Of a DNA stretch of 64,000 bases, positions 9,035-17,395 are shown in pieces. The notes under the pieces are model-generated. The model did not search any database. It worked only from the letters and a program-made list of their open reading frames with translations, and was not told the DNA's origin. This DNA is from Myxococcota bacterium (lineage in GTDB: Bacteria > Myxococcota_A > UBA9160 > SMWR01), in NCBI GenBank assembly GCA_022447545.1, contig JAKVBI010000005.1:85269-149268 (forward strand), read 5' to 3'. The translations under genes and the position numbers were made by a program. How positions within the stretch are numbered: position 1 is the stretch's first letter; each line of letters begins with the position of its first letter.

Positions 9035-9970
9035 GTGCGAGCAGTCCGATGCAATGAAGGACAGATCCACGTCGCCGAGGTGGATGCGCCTGAGGGCGAC
9101 GGTGTACGTGTGAGTGTTCGCTCGGCAGGGATCTGCGGGTCCGATCTCCACATGCTCCAACTGGGCTTCCCCATGGGTCACACCCTTGGGCATGAAATGG
9201 CGGGCGAGCTTTCCGACGGCACTCCTGTGGCGATCGAGCCGCTTGGGCCGTGTGGTCATTGTGAGTTCTGTGTGACCGGGGACTACAACCTCTGCGTCCT
9301 AGGGCCCGAGATGATCTATGGGGTGGTTCGGGACGGTGGCATGGCCGATGAGATCGTGGTCCCCGAGCGTTGTCTCGTAACGCTCCCAGCGGGTGTCTCC
9401 GCCCGGGACGCCTGTCTGGTGGAGCCCATGGCCGTGGGCGTGCATGGATTGCGCAAGGCCGGACTGCGCCCAGGGCAGAGGGTTGCGGTGGTGGGTGGCG
9501 GTGGGTTGGGTCTGTGCGCGGTGGCCACGGTCCCAAACGAGATCGAGGTGGCACTGGAGGCTCGGCATGACGCCCAGCGGGCGGCGGGTGAGCGCCTTGG
9601 GGCTTCCCTGGAGCCGGAAGGCCACTACGAAGTCGTGATCGATGCTGCCGGCAGTGAAAGTTCACTGGCTCGTGCCGTCGAACTGTGCCGTCCCGGCGGC
9701 ACCCTGGTGATGATCGCCACCTACTGGCAACCGGTCCAGATGCCGGGCTTCGAGATGTGTTCCAAGGAGGTCACCGTGGTGACGTCCCTGATGTACGGGC
9801 GCCCGGGCATTGCTCGAGACGTCGATGTGGCGGCCTCGATGCTGGGTCGTCGCCCGGAGATTCCCGAAGCCATCATCAGCCATCGATTGCCCCTGGATGC
9901 GGCGGCGGAAGCCTTCGAGATCGCCTCGAATCGCAGCGCCGGCGCGCTCAAAGTCGTCGTGGAACCCTGA
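9035..9970 (+). CDS. Zinc-dependent alcohol dehydrogenase (MDR family)
   Basis: The 311-residue product is a medium-chain dehydrogenase/reductase, probably oxidising a secondary alcohol or polyol with NAD(P)+. Catalytic zinc ligands are Cys34 (in GICGSD), His53 and Glu54 (in TLGHE). The structural zinc site is complete: Cys73, 76, 79 and 87 in GPCGHCEFCVTGDYNLC. A glycine-rich VVGGGGLGLCA marks the nucleotide-binding Rossmann fold. It is shorter than the usual 340-360 residues, mostly because the region around the Rossmann fold is trimmed. The start is GTG. The amidohydrolase-like gene follows 28 bases downstream, suggesting an operon. The substrate is unknown. Confidence 0.9.
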   Translation: MRAVRCNEGQIHVAEVDAPEGDGVRVSVRSAGICGSDLHMLQLGFPMGHTLGHEMAGELSDGTPVAIEPLGPCGHCEFCVTGDYNLCVLGPEMIYGVVRDGGMADEIVVPERCLVTLPAGVSARDACLVEPMAVGVHGLRKAGLRPGQRVAVVGGGGLGLCAVATVPNEIEVALEARHDAQRAAGERLGASLEPEGHYEVVIDAAGSESSLARAVELCRPGGTLVMIATYWQPVQMPGFEMCSKEVTVVTSLMYGRPGIARDVDVAASMLGRRPEIPEAIISHRLPLDAAAEAFEIASNRSAGALKVVVEP

Positions 9971-9998
9971 AGCTACGAAAACGAAGGACGCCTCCGTC

Positions 9999-10871
9999 AT
10001 GCCCATGCCCCATGGAATTCCCGCCATCGATCTCATGATGAGCATCCCCGGTCAGGACAACAGCGCCTGGTACGAATTCATCAAGCCTCTGCTGATGGAT
10101 CGCGAGAGTCGCGAGATGTTCAAGATGCCTGCTCAATACATGTTCAAGGACATTCCCCAGACCGGGAAGCAGGACGACTACGTCGCCTATGTGATCGCCG
10201 AAATGGATAAGGTCGGTATCGAGCGCTCCATGATCGGCATCGACGAAGACAACGAAGGGGTGCTGATGGCACTCAAGAACCACCCCGATCGCTTCTTCGG
10301 CTCTTACGAGTGCAACCCCAACCGCGGTATGGAGGAGGTTCGCAAGATCGAGCGCTTGCATCGCGACTATGGGATCAAGGCCATTACGGGTTTTCCCTGT
10401 GGGCTCGTACCCCAGGTCCCCATCGATGACAAACGCTGGTACCCCATCTATGCAAAATGCGTCGAACTCGACATCCCGATTTGTCTGTGTGCGGGGGTGC
10501 CCGGGCCGCGTGTTCCCATGTCGCCTCAAAAGGTCGAGCGAATCGATGAGGTGTGCTGGTTTTTTCCGGATCTAAAGTTCGTGATGCGACACGGTGCCGA
10601 GCCGTGGACAGCCCTCGCGGTGAAGCTCATGCTCAAGTGGCCCAACCTCTACTACATGACGAGCGCCTTTGCGCCGCGTCACTACCCCCAGGACATCATC
10701 GACTTCGCCAACACCCGGGGCGCGGACAAGATCCTGTACGCCGGCTACTTCCCCATGGGTCTTTCGCTCGAGCGCATCTGGAGCGAGATGCCGGACGTGC
10801 CGTTCCGAGAGCACGTATGGCCGAAATTTCTGCGTGAAAACGCCATCCGAGTCTTCGGATTGGACGCCTAG
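9999..10871 (+). CDS. Amidohydrolase-2-like TIM-barrel protein with degraded metal site
   Basis: The 290-residue product belongs to the amidohydrolase-2 (ACMSD-like) TIM-barrel group, whose members hydrolyse or decarboxylate small carboxylated compounds. The usual N-terminal HxH is replaced by IDLMMS (Asp11), while the mid-barrel MRHGAEPW histidine remains. The C-terminal motif that normally reads SDYP is AGYFP, so the metal-binding Asp is missing. A paralogue at 52558-53385 shares the IPxCxGxPGPxVP-type loop, the RHGADPW-like motif and the NLYxMTSAxAP segment, and keeps SDHP. The ATG at 9999 has GAAGGA upstream. It lies 28 bases after the alcohol dehydrogenase. Catalysis may be lost or altered. 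Confidence 0.85.
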   Translation: MPMPHGIPAIDLMMSIPGQDNSAWYEFIKPLLMDRESREMFKMPAQYMFKDIPQTGKQDDYVAYVIAEMDKVGIERSMIGIDEDNEGVLMALKNHPDRFFGSYECNPNRGMEEVRKIERLHRDYGIKAITGFPCGLVPQVPIDDKRWYPIYAKCVELDIPICLCAGVPGPRVPMSPQKVERIDEVCWFFPDLKFVMRHGAEPWTALAVKLMLKWPNLYYMTSAFAPRHYPQDIIDFANTRGADKILYAGYFPMGLSLERIWSEMPDVPFREHVWPKFLRENAIRVFGLDA

Positions 10872-10888
10872 TCGAAAATACCGAAGCG

Positions 10889-11674
10889 TCAGCTGTGTTG
10901 GTTACTGACCGACACAGCTTCGCCCGTCATGAAACTCGCCAGGTCTGAGGCGAGAAAGACCACGACGTTGGCGATTTCCCAGGGCTCTGCAGACCGATTC
11001 ATGGCCTCCATGGCGATCAGGCCCGACAGAAACTCGTCACTGCTGACTTTGGCCAGATTGGCGTGGATGGCGAGGCTCGGGACCACGGCATTGACGCGTA
11101 CGCCTGCCGGGGCCGCTTCCATGGCCGCCGTCCGGGTCAGGGCCAGGACACCGGCTTTGGCGGCCGCATAATGGGCCTGGCCCGCCTGGGCGCGCCAGTT
11201 CACGACGCTGCCGAGATTGACGATCGATCCGCTCTTTCGAGGCAGCATGTGCCGGAGCGCAGCTCGAACGCAGCGGAACGTTCCGGTGAGGGTCACATCG
11301 AGGACGGCGCTCCACTGGTCGTCGGTCATGTCGACGATGTCGGCGGTTCCGCCGAGACCTGCATTGTTTACCAACACGTCGAGGTGTCCCATTTCGCTCA
11401 CGGCGTGGGCGATCATCGCCTGCACCTCATCTTCGTTGGTGACGTCTGCCGGCAGGGCGTGGACGGTCTTTCCCGTTTGATCCTGGAGGTCGTTTCGATA
11501 CTGCTCCAGACGGCGCTCGTGCCGATCCGACAACATCACCGTGGCACCCTCTTCGGCGCATCGCTTCGCGGTTGCGAAACCGATTCCCGTGCCGGCCGAA
11601 GCGGTGACCAGCACCGTTTTGCCGGCGAGCAGGTCGTGGCCTTTCGGGTACGGAGGGATTTCCGAAGCGTTCAC
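10889..11674 (-). CDS. IpdF-like short-chain dehydrogenase/reductase
   Basis: A 261-residue classical SDR. The nucleotide motif is TASAGTGIG (24-32) instead of the common TGxxxGIG, followed by NNAG and the catalytic Ser156, Tyr169 and Lys173 (HYAAAK). From memory, the TASAGTGIG loop, the MTDDQW helix, the NWRAQAGQAHYAAAKAG active site and the TGEAVSVSNQH C-terminus closely match actinobacterial IpdF (Rv3559c), which acts on hydroxylated HIP-CoA derivatives in steroid C/D-ring degradation. A GTG start at 11674 is preferred, with AGGAG just upstream. It converges on the amidohydrolase-like gene (17 bases apart) and is divergent from the luciferase-like gene. The substrate assignment is by similarity only. 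Confidence 0.85.
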   Translation of the reverse strand: MNASEIPPYPKGHDLLAGKTVLVTASAGTGIGFATAKRCAEEGATVMLSDRHERRLEQYRNDLQDQTGKTVHALPADVTNEDEVQAMIAHAVSEMGHLDVLVNNAGLGGTADIVDMTDDQWSAVLDVTLTGTFRCVRAALRHMLPRKSGSIVNLGSVVNWRAQAGQAHYAAAKAGVLALTRTAAMEAAPAGVRVNAVVPSLAIHANLAKVSSDEFLSGLIAMEAMNRSAEPWEIANVVVFLASDLASFMTGEAVSVSNQHS

Positions 11675-11772
11675 TCGTGACTCCTCGCAGGTTGACTTGA
11701 ACTGGCGTCTCACCCAGCATGGCTTTCCGGCTGGAGAGAGTCAAACCACCTGCTGCTGTCGAGGGAGTTTCC

Positions 11773-12798
11773 ATGTTCGAGGTCTACGCCACGATGTCTG
11801 AGCGCATGAAGCTCTCCGATGTCGCGGCCCACGCGCAACGCGCCGAAGCCATGGGATACGATGGCCTCAACGTACCCGAAGCGGTTCACGACGGGTTGTT
11901 GATCGCCCAGGCTGCCCTGGCGGCGACCACCCGGCTCAAGGTCGCCACCAGTGTTCTAGTGGCCTTTCCGCGCAGTCCGATGTCTGTGGCCGTCGCGACC
12001 TGGGATCTGCAGGAGATGTCTGGGGGTCGATTCGAACTGGGCCTGGGCACCCAGGTGCGGGGGAACATCGTGAAGCGCTACAGCACGCCGTGGTCGGCGC
12101 CTGCGCCGCGCATGCGCGAGTACGTGGGTTCCCTGCGAGCGATCTTCGCGTGCTGGCAGGAGGGAACACCGCTCGAATATGTAGGCGACCACTACCAGTT
12201 CACTCGAATGCAGCCCTTCTTCAATCCGGGGCCTCTCGATTGTGGTCCCCCTCAGATCTTTTTGGGAGCGGTGGGGCCCTTGATGACAGCCCTGGTGGGG
12301 GAGGTGGCGGACGGTATGGTGACCCATCCGACCAATACGGCGCCGCGCTACCTCCGCGAGGTGGTCCGCCCCAGTATCGAGCGTGGCGCGGCTCGGGTAG
12401 GTCGCGACGCATCCAAGGTGCGCCTCATGGTCGGCCCCCCTACGGCCACGGGTCGGGATGCTGATGCTGTGGCGGCCGAGCGCGAGCGCCAGCGCGAGAT
12501 GCTGACCTTCCTGTTTTCGACCCCCTCCTACTGGCAGAGCCTCGACTTGTTCGGTCTGCGCGATCGCGGCGAGCGTTTGAACCAACTCACCCGGGAGGGT
12601 CGTTGGGACGACATGGTCGGCACCATCGATGACGCCATGCTCGATACCTTCGTCCCGGCCGCCTCCTACGCAGATGCGCCGGACGTGCTTCGGGAGTGGT
12701 ACGACGGGCTGGTGGGCTCGCTCACCTTCCCCATGCCCGCTGACGCAGGGGACGACGCTCTGGTGGCCGACTGCATTCGGTCGCTTCAGGGTCGCTGA
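11773..12798 (+). CDS. Luciferase-like (LLM) oxidoreductase, possibly F420-dependent
   Basis: The 341-residue product is a bacterial-luciferase-fold TIM barrel. It resembles the F420-dependent MSMEG_2256-type subgroup: LGTQVRGNIVKRYSTPWSAP and the ALRAIFACWQEGTPLEY-type segment that follows MREYVGS are characteristic as I recall them. Such enzymes use FMN or F420 for monooxygenation or hydride transfer. The ATG at 11773 has AGGGAG a few bases upstream; an upstream in-frame start adds unconserved sequence. It is the first gene of a long same-strand run of acyl-CoA genes that reaches 25.6 kb. No F420 biosynthesis gene lies in the window, so the cofactor is an inference. Confidence 0.88.
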   Translation: MFEVYATMSERMKLSDVAAHAQRAEAMGYDGLNVPEAVHDGLLIAQAALAATTRLKVATSVLVAFPRSPMSVAVATWDLQEMSGGRFELGLGTQVRGNIVKRYSTPWSAPAPRMREYVGSLRAIFACWQEGTPLEYVGDHYQFTRMQPFFNPGPLDCGPPQIFLGAVGPLMTALVGEVADGMVTHPTNTAPRYLREVVRPSIERGAARVGRDASKVRLMVGPPTATGRDADAVAAERERQREMLTFLFSTPSYWQSLDLFGLRDRGERLNQLTREGRWDDMVGTIDDAMLDTFVPAASYADAPDVLREWYDGLVGSLTFPMPADAGDDALVADCIRSLQGR

Positions 12799-13066
12799 GA
12801 GCTCTCTCAACGGGTGCTCCTTGCAGGAGGGCCGCGCCGCTGGAGACGGGGGCGATTGTGCTACAGAATGTGTCCGCGCCAGGGATCTCGCGCGTCATCG
12901 GAACCCTCCAGAGCCACGGAATGCCCATGGGCTCCGGTCGGGTGACGAGAATTCCGAGCCGTGGCTCCGACCATCGAGTTTTCGACCGCGGCGTTCGGAA
13001 GCGACTGGCCGTCAGGATTCGGAACACGGCCCACAACAGAATCCGGAATTGGGAAAGGAACTGGAA

Positions 13067-14218
13067 ATGGCAGAGGCCTACATCATCGACGCGATTCGAA
13101 CGCCCGTGGGGAGGCGAGGTGGCAGTTTGAGCACAGCTCATCCCGCGGATCTCGGGGGAAGTGTGTTGGCGGCGTTGACCGAACGCACGGGGATCGACCC
13201 CAGTGCGGTGGACGATGTCGTCTATGGCTGCTGCGACACCATCGGGCCCCAGGCGGGGGATATCGCACGGACATGCTGGCTCGCGGCAGGCCTGCCTGAC
13301 ACGGTTCCCGGTACCACGGTGGATCGCCAGTGCGGTTCGGCTCAGCAGGCCGTTCACTTTGCGGCTCAGGCCGTGATGAGTGGCACCATGGACGTGGTGA
13401 TGGCGGGCGGCGTGCAGAACATGAGCATGATTCCGATCTCGTCGGCGATGACGGTTGCCGAGCCTCTGGGACACTCGGACCCGTTCTCGCTCTCGAAGGG
13501 TTGGGTAGAGCGCTACGGCACCGTCGAAGTGTCGCAGTTCAATTCAGCCGAGATGATCGCCGAGAAGTGGGATTTTTCCCGTGAAGACATGGAGGCGTTC
13601 GCACTCGAGAGCCACACTCGCGCTCTCCACGCCGCGGATGAGGGCTACTTCGACGAGGAGATTCTCCCCTACGGCGACCTCTCGGTCGACGAAGGACCCC
13701 GTCGGGACACCTCCATGGAGAAGATGGCCAAGCTCCGCACTCTCCAGGAGGGGGGTCGCCTGACGGCCGCAGTGTCCAGCCAGATCTCCGATGCCTCGGC
13801 CTGCTTGATGATTGCTTCGGAGCAGGCAGTCAAGGACCACGGCCTCCAGCCGCGGGCGCGCATCCATCATCTCTCGGTGCTCGGGGCGGATCCCATCTGG
13901 ATGCTGACGGCGCCGATTCCCGCGACCGCGCGTGCCATGGAGAAGACCGGGATGAAACTCGACGATATCGACGTCGTGGAGATCAACGAGGCCTTCGCAT
14001 CCGTGGTGTTGGCCTGGCTGAAGGACACGGGTTACGACCCGGCCAAGACCAACGTCAATGGTGGAGCCATCTCACTCGGACACCCCATCGGAGCCACGGG
14101 GGCGAGGCTGATGACCACCATGCTCAACGAACTCGAGCGCCGCGGCGCGCGGTTCGGCCTTCAGACGATGTGCGAGGGCGGTGGCCAGGCAAACGTCACC
14201 ATCATCGAGCGCTTGTAG
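13067..14218 (+). CDS. FadA6-like acetyl-CoA acyltransferase (thiolase)
   Basis: A 383-residue degradative-type thiolase that would cleave a 3-oxoacyl-CoA with CoA to release acetyl-CoA. All catalytic residues are present: nucleophile Cys89 in DRQCGSAQQA, the NEAFA motif, His339 in GHPIGATGAR and Cys369 in MCEGGG. From memory, the N-terminal EAYIIDAIRTPVGRRGG, the internal AGGVQNMSMIPISSAMTV and the C-terminal CEGGGQANVTIIERL are those of mycobacterial FadA6, a thiolase of steroid C/D-ring degradation. The ATG at 13067 has GGAAAGGAACTGGAA upstream. It is followed by an SDR and acyl-CoA dehydrogenase as in a beta-oxidation operon. The 268-base leader is discussed separately. Confidence 0.92.
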   Translation: MAEAYIIDAIRTPVGRRGGSLSTAHPADLGGSVLAALTERTGIDPSAVDDVVYGCCDTIGPQAGDIARTCWLAAGLPDTVPGTTVDRQCGSAQQAVHFAAQAVMSGTMDVVMAGGVQNMSMIPISSAMTVAEPLGHSDPFSLSKGWVERYGTVEVSQFNSAEMIAEKWDFSREDMEAFALESHTRALHAADEGYFDEEILPYGDLSVDEGPRRDTSMEKMAKLRTLQEGGRLTAAVSSQISDASACLMIASEQAVKDHGLQPRARIHHLSVLGADPIWMLTAPIPATARAMEKTGMKLDDIDVVEINEAFASVVLAWLKDTGYDPAKTNVNGGAISLGHPIGATGARLMTTMLNELERRGARFGLQTMCEGGGQANVTIIERL

Positions 14219-14331
14219 CGCGTCCGTGGCCCGGGCCCCAAGGCTCGGTGCCAGGTGAACGCCTGCTGAGGGCGCGAAATCAGGGGCCGAGGGTCGTGGC
14301 CCGGGACATTTGATTTGGGAGGTCGTTGGAA

Positions 14332-15240
14332 ATGGCAAAGCTGTGTGAGGGCCGAACCGTCATCGTCACGGGAGCGGGCCGGGGTATCGGGCGCGAGCAC
14401 GCCCTGGAGTTCGCTCGGCAGGGGGCGCGCGTGGTGGTGAACGACCTCGGCGCAGAACTGGACGGCAGCGGCGGCGCTTCTGGCCCCGCAGCCGATGTGG
14501 CCGAGGAGATTCGGGCCATGGGTGGCGAAGCCATTGTCAATGATGCCGATGTCGCCGACTTCGAGGCCACGGGTGAACTGGTCGAGTCGACCATCGCGAC
14601 CTTCGGAGGGCTCGATGTCGTAGTCAACAACGCGGGGTTCCTTCGCGACCGGATGTTCGTCAGCACTTCCGAGGAGGAATGGGACGCCGTGATTCGCGTC
14701 CACTTGAAGGGGCACTTCTGTGTCTCGCGACACGCCTCGGCCTACTGGCGCGCGGAATCGAAAGCCGGTCGCCAGCCCAACGCGCGAATCATCAACACCA
14801 GTTCCGGTGCCGGCTTGTTGGGCAGTGTCGGCCAATCGACGTACTCGGCCGCCAAGGCGGGGATCGCGGCCCTGACGCTGGTACAGGCCGCCGAGATGGA
14901 ACGCTACGGCGTAACTGCCAACTCCATCGCTCCCTCGGCACGCACCCGCATGACGGAAAAGGTGTTTGCCGAGACAATGGCGAAGCCCGAAGATGGATCC
15001 TTCGATGTGGCGGCCCCGGAGAACATCTCCCCTCTGGTGGTGTGGTTGGGAAGCGCTGAGTCGTCGGACATCACGGGTCGTTGCTTCGAGGTCGAAGGTG
15101 GCAAGTTGAGTGTCGCCGACGGCTGGCGCGGAGGGCCGGAGGTCGATGAGGGCAGGCGTTGGGATCCAAGCGATGTCGGCCAGGCCCTGCGGGATCTCAT
15201 CGGTAAGGCCGAGCCCCCCGAAAAGGTCTACGGAAGCTGA
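14332..15240 (+). CDS. Short-chain dehydrogenase similar to Rv3548c (steroid-regulon SDR)
   Basis: A 302-residue SDR with TGAGRGIG at the nucleotide site, NNAG, and catalytic Ser/YSAAK (TYSAAKAG). It has the extended C-terminus seen in multifunctional-enzyme-type 3-hydroxyacyl-CoA dehydrogenases. From memory, the segments SEEEWDAVIRVHLKGHF, NTSSGAGLLGSVGQ, SIAPSARTRMTEKVF and VVWLGSAES match the mycobacterial protein Rv3548c, which lies in the KstR2 steroid locus. It probably oxidises a 3-hydroxyacyl-CoA. The ATG at 14332 has GGGAGG upstream. The next gene (acyl-CoA dehydrogenase) starts six bases after its stop, indicating co-translation. The exact substrate is unknown. Confidence 0.9.
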   Translation: MAKLCEGRTVIVTGAGRGIGREHALEFARQGARVVVNDLGAELDGSGGASGPAADVAEEIRAMGGEAIVNDADVADFEATGELVESTIATFGGLDVVVNNAGFLRDRMFVSTSEEEWDAVIRVHLKGHFCVSRHASAYWRAESKAGRQPNARIINTSSGAGLLGSVGQSTYSAAKAGIAALTLVQAAEMERYGVTANSIAPSARTRMTEKVFAETMAKPEDGSFDVAAPENISPLVVWLGSAESSDITGRCFEVEGGKLSVADGWRGGPEVDEGRRWDPSDVGQALRDLIGKAEPPEKVYGS

Positions 15241-15246
15241 TTCGCC

Positions 15247-16395
15247 GTGGATTTTTCCTTCAATGAAGAACAGAACGAACTTCGCGCCATGGCGCGAAGT
15301 TTTCTGGAAGAGCACTCCTCTCCGGAGCGGGTGCGCGAGGCCATGGCAACCGAACAGGGCTACGACGAGGCCGTCTGGAAACAGATTGCCACGGAACTCG
15401 GCTGGCCCGCCATCACGATTCCCGAGGAGTACGACGGCCTTGGCTTGAGCTATGTGGAACTCGTGGCCCTCCTCGAGGAAACCGGGCGGGCTCTGTTGTG
15501 TTCTCCCTTCTTCTCCACCGTGTGCCTGGCCACCAACGCGCTTCTGGTGGCCGGCAACCCGGAACAGAAGGCCGCTCACCTGCCGGGCATCGCGTCGGGA
15601 ACGACGACGGCCACCCTGGCCTTGAGCGAATCCTCGGGGAGCTGGGACGTCGGCGATCTCGAAACGCTGGCCCGGTTCGAGGGTCAGGAGGTCGTGCTGT
15701 CGGGAACCAAGACCTATGTCCCTGATGGACATACTGCCGATCTGTTGGTCGTGGCGGCGCGCGAGGACGGGACATCGGGAGCTCAGGGTGTTGGTCTCTA
15801 TCTGGTACCCGCGGATGCTGCGGGTGTGGAGCGGCGTTGGCTGCCGACCATGGATCAGACGCGCAAGCAGGCCGAGGTGGTCTTGCGCGACGTTCGCCTG
15901 CCTGCGGCCATGCGTCTGGGAGGCGAGGGTGCAGAGCTCGATGGCGCCGAGGCCTTGGAGCGAGTGCTCCAGTTGGCGGCTGTGGCGATCTCGGCAGAGC
16001 AGGTGGGCGGTGCCCAACGTTGCCTCGAATTGTCGGTGGAATATGCGAAGGAGCGGGTGCAGTTCGGTCGGCCCATCGGTTCGTTCCAGGCGATCAAGCA
16101 CAAGTGCGCCGACATGATGGTCAAAGTCGAATCCGCACGTTCGGCGAGCTACTACGCGGCGTGCATCGCCGCCGAGCAGGGAGCGGAACTCCCCGAGCAC
16201 GCTTCACTGGCCAAGGCCTACTGCTCTGACGCATTCTGGAGTTGTGCGGCCGAGGGGATCCAGATCTTCGGGGGGGTGGGCTTTACCTGGGAGTACGACA
16301 TTCATCTGTACTTCAAGCGGGCGAAGTCCACCGAGACCTTTCTCGGAAGTGGCAGTTACCACCGTGAGAAGATTGCCAGCCGGATTGGACTCTAA
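15247..16395 (+). CDS. Acyl-CoA dehydrogenase, FadE27/29-like short type lacking the canonical Glu
   Basis: The 382-residue flavoprotein has the ACAD fold: MDFSFNEEQNELRAMARSFL at the N-terminus, an RVQFGRPIGSFQAIKH C-terminal-domain motif, and GGVGFTWEYDIHLYFKRAK. The site that in classical ACADs carries the catalytic Glu (YEGT) reads FLGSG, with Leu366. This resembles one subunit type of the heterotetrameric ACADs of actinobacterial steroid side-chain oxidation. A Glu in EALERVLQLA might act as an IVD-type base, or a partner subunit may supply function. The start is GTG, six bases after the upstream SDR. A possible partner type is encoded at 27314-28504. Confidence 0.9.
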   Translation: MDFSFNEEQNELRAMARSFLEEHSSPERVREAMATEQGYDEAVWKQIATELGWPAITIPEEYDGLGLSYVELVALLEETGRALLCSPFFSTVCLATNALLVAGNPEQKAAHLPGIASGTTTATLALSESSGSWDVGDLETLARFEGQEVVLSGTKTYVPDGHTADLLVVAAREDGTSGAQGVGLYLVPADAAGVERRWLPTMDQTRKQAEVVLRDVRLPAAMRLGGEGAELDGAEALERVLQLAAVAISAEQVGGAQRCLELSVEYAKERVQFGRPIGSFQAIKHKCADMMVKVESARSASYYAACIAAEQGAELPEHASLAKAYCSDAFWSCAAEGIQIFGGVGFTWEYDIHLYFKRAKSTETFLGSGSYHREKIASRIGL

Positions 16396-16542
16396 TCAGG
16401 CTCGTGCCTCGGAGTGTCGGGGCTTCGCACGGAGTTCGTCCTGGAGTAGGATGGCCCCGCCTTGGGAAATCTTGGCCTGCCTGGGCGACCCGGTTTTTCA
16501 TGGGCGGCGTTGATGCCGTGGAGTACTGGAGGATCCCCCCAG

Positions 16543-17322
16543 ATGTCAGACCCGGTCGTTCTGGTCGAGAAAGAGGCGGGCGTTGCGATTGTGACGCTCA
16601 ATCGGCCCGATTCCATGAATGCGATTTCGAGTGAACTGTCGGAGTCTCTTTATCGGACCTTTCTCGAACTTCAAGCCGATGAAGAGGTGCGCTGCGCGGT
16701 GGTCACGGGGGCCGGGCGTGCGTTCTGTGCGGGGATGGACCTCAAGGAGTTGGGGGCGGGTGGGTCGGAAACGCGAGGGGACAAGATCGGGAACCCCATC
16801 GACGGGGCGATGCGCGCCTTTGAGGGGCCGATCATCGCTGCGGTCAACGGCTACGCGGTGACCGCGGGCTTCGAGCTGGCGTTGGCCTGCGACGTGATCG
16901 TCGCGTCGACTCAAGCCGTCTTTGCCGACACCCACGCGCGTGTGGGCATCCTTCCAGGGTGGGGTCTGGGTGTGAGGTTGCCGCGTCTGATCGGCTCGGT
17001 TCGAGCCAAGTCGGTTTCGCTCACCGGCAATCCGATTCCTGCCGACCAGGCCGAGCGGTGGGGGCTGGTGTCCAGTGTGGTCGAGCCCGACGAGTTGATG
17101 CCCACCTGCCGCGCTCTGGCGGAGGACATGATCTCCTGCGACCCGAAGATTCTGAAGGGGTACAAGCGCTTGATCGACGAGTGCATTGCAATGCCCTTCG
17201 ACGAGGCGCTGGCCCACGAAAATGCGGTGGCCACGGCGTCCGCCCGGGAGATCAGCGCAGACACCATCGCCCAGCGTCGCAAGGGGATCCAGGCTCGAAA
17301 CCGCGATCGGAGCTCAGACTGA
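16543..17322 (+). CDS. Crotonase-family protein (enoyl-CoA hydratase-like) lacking the second Glu
   Basis: A 259-residue crotonase. The CoA/oxyanion region is conserved (AFCAGMDLKE around 60-69, and VNGYAVTAGFELALACD). Glu111 corresponds to the first catalytic Glu of enoyl-CoA hydratase. The second catalytic Glu, 20 residues later in the rat enzyme, is replaced by His131 in FADTHARVGILPGWGL. This FADTHARVG pattern recurs in a known actinobacterial subgroup. Hydration may therefore be weak, or the reaction may be an isomerisation or hydrolysis instead. The ATG at 16543 is preceded by GGAGTACTGGAGGA. It sits 147 bases after the acyl-CoA dehydrogenase in the same run. Confidence 0.88.
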   Translation: MSDPVVLVEKEAGVAIVTLNRPDSMNAISSELSESLYRTFLELQADEEVRCAVVTGAGRAFCAGMDLKELGAGGSETRGDKIGNPIDGAMRAFEGPIIAAVNGYAVTAGFELALACDVIVASTQAVFADTHARVGILPGWGLGVRLPRLIGSVRAKSVSLTGNPIPADQAERWGLVSSVVEPDELMPTCRALAEDMISCDPKILKGYKRLIDECIAMPFDEALAHENAVATASAREISADTIAQRRKGIQARNRDRSSD

Positions 17323-17395
17323 CGGCCGACGACTTTGAGCGCGTCGTGGAATTGGACGATGGGTCGACAGAACAACGACGGGAGCACTGGACTTC

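Noticed and set aside
14225-14305. Direct repeat CGTGGCCCGGG at 14225-14235 and 14295-14305
   Set aside because: Eleven-base GC-rich repeat in a 113-base gap; too short and GC-biased to separate from chance.
14161-16200. Long open frame of 679 codons on the minus strand opposite the SDR and ACAD genes
   Set aside because: It overlaps genes with clear protein families on the plus strand, has no recognisable motifs, and is the kind of antisense frame common in GC-rich coding DNA.
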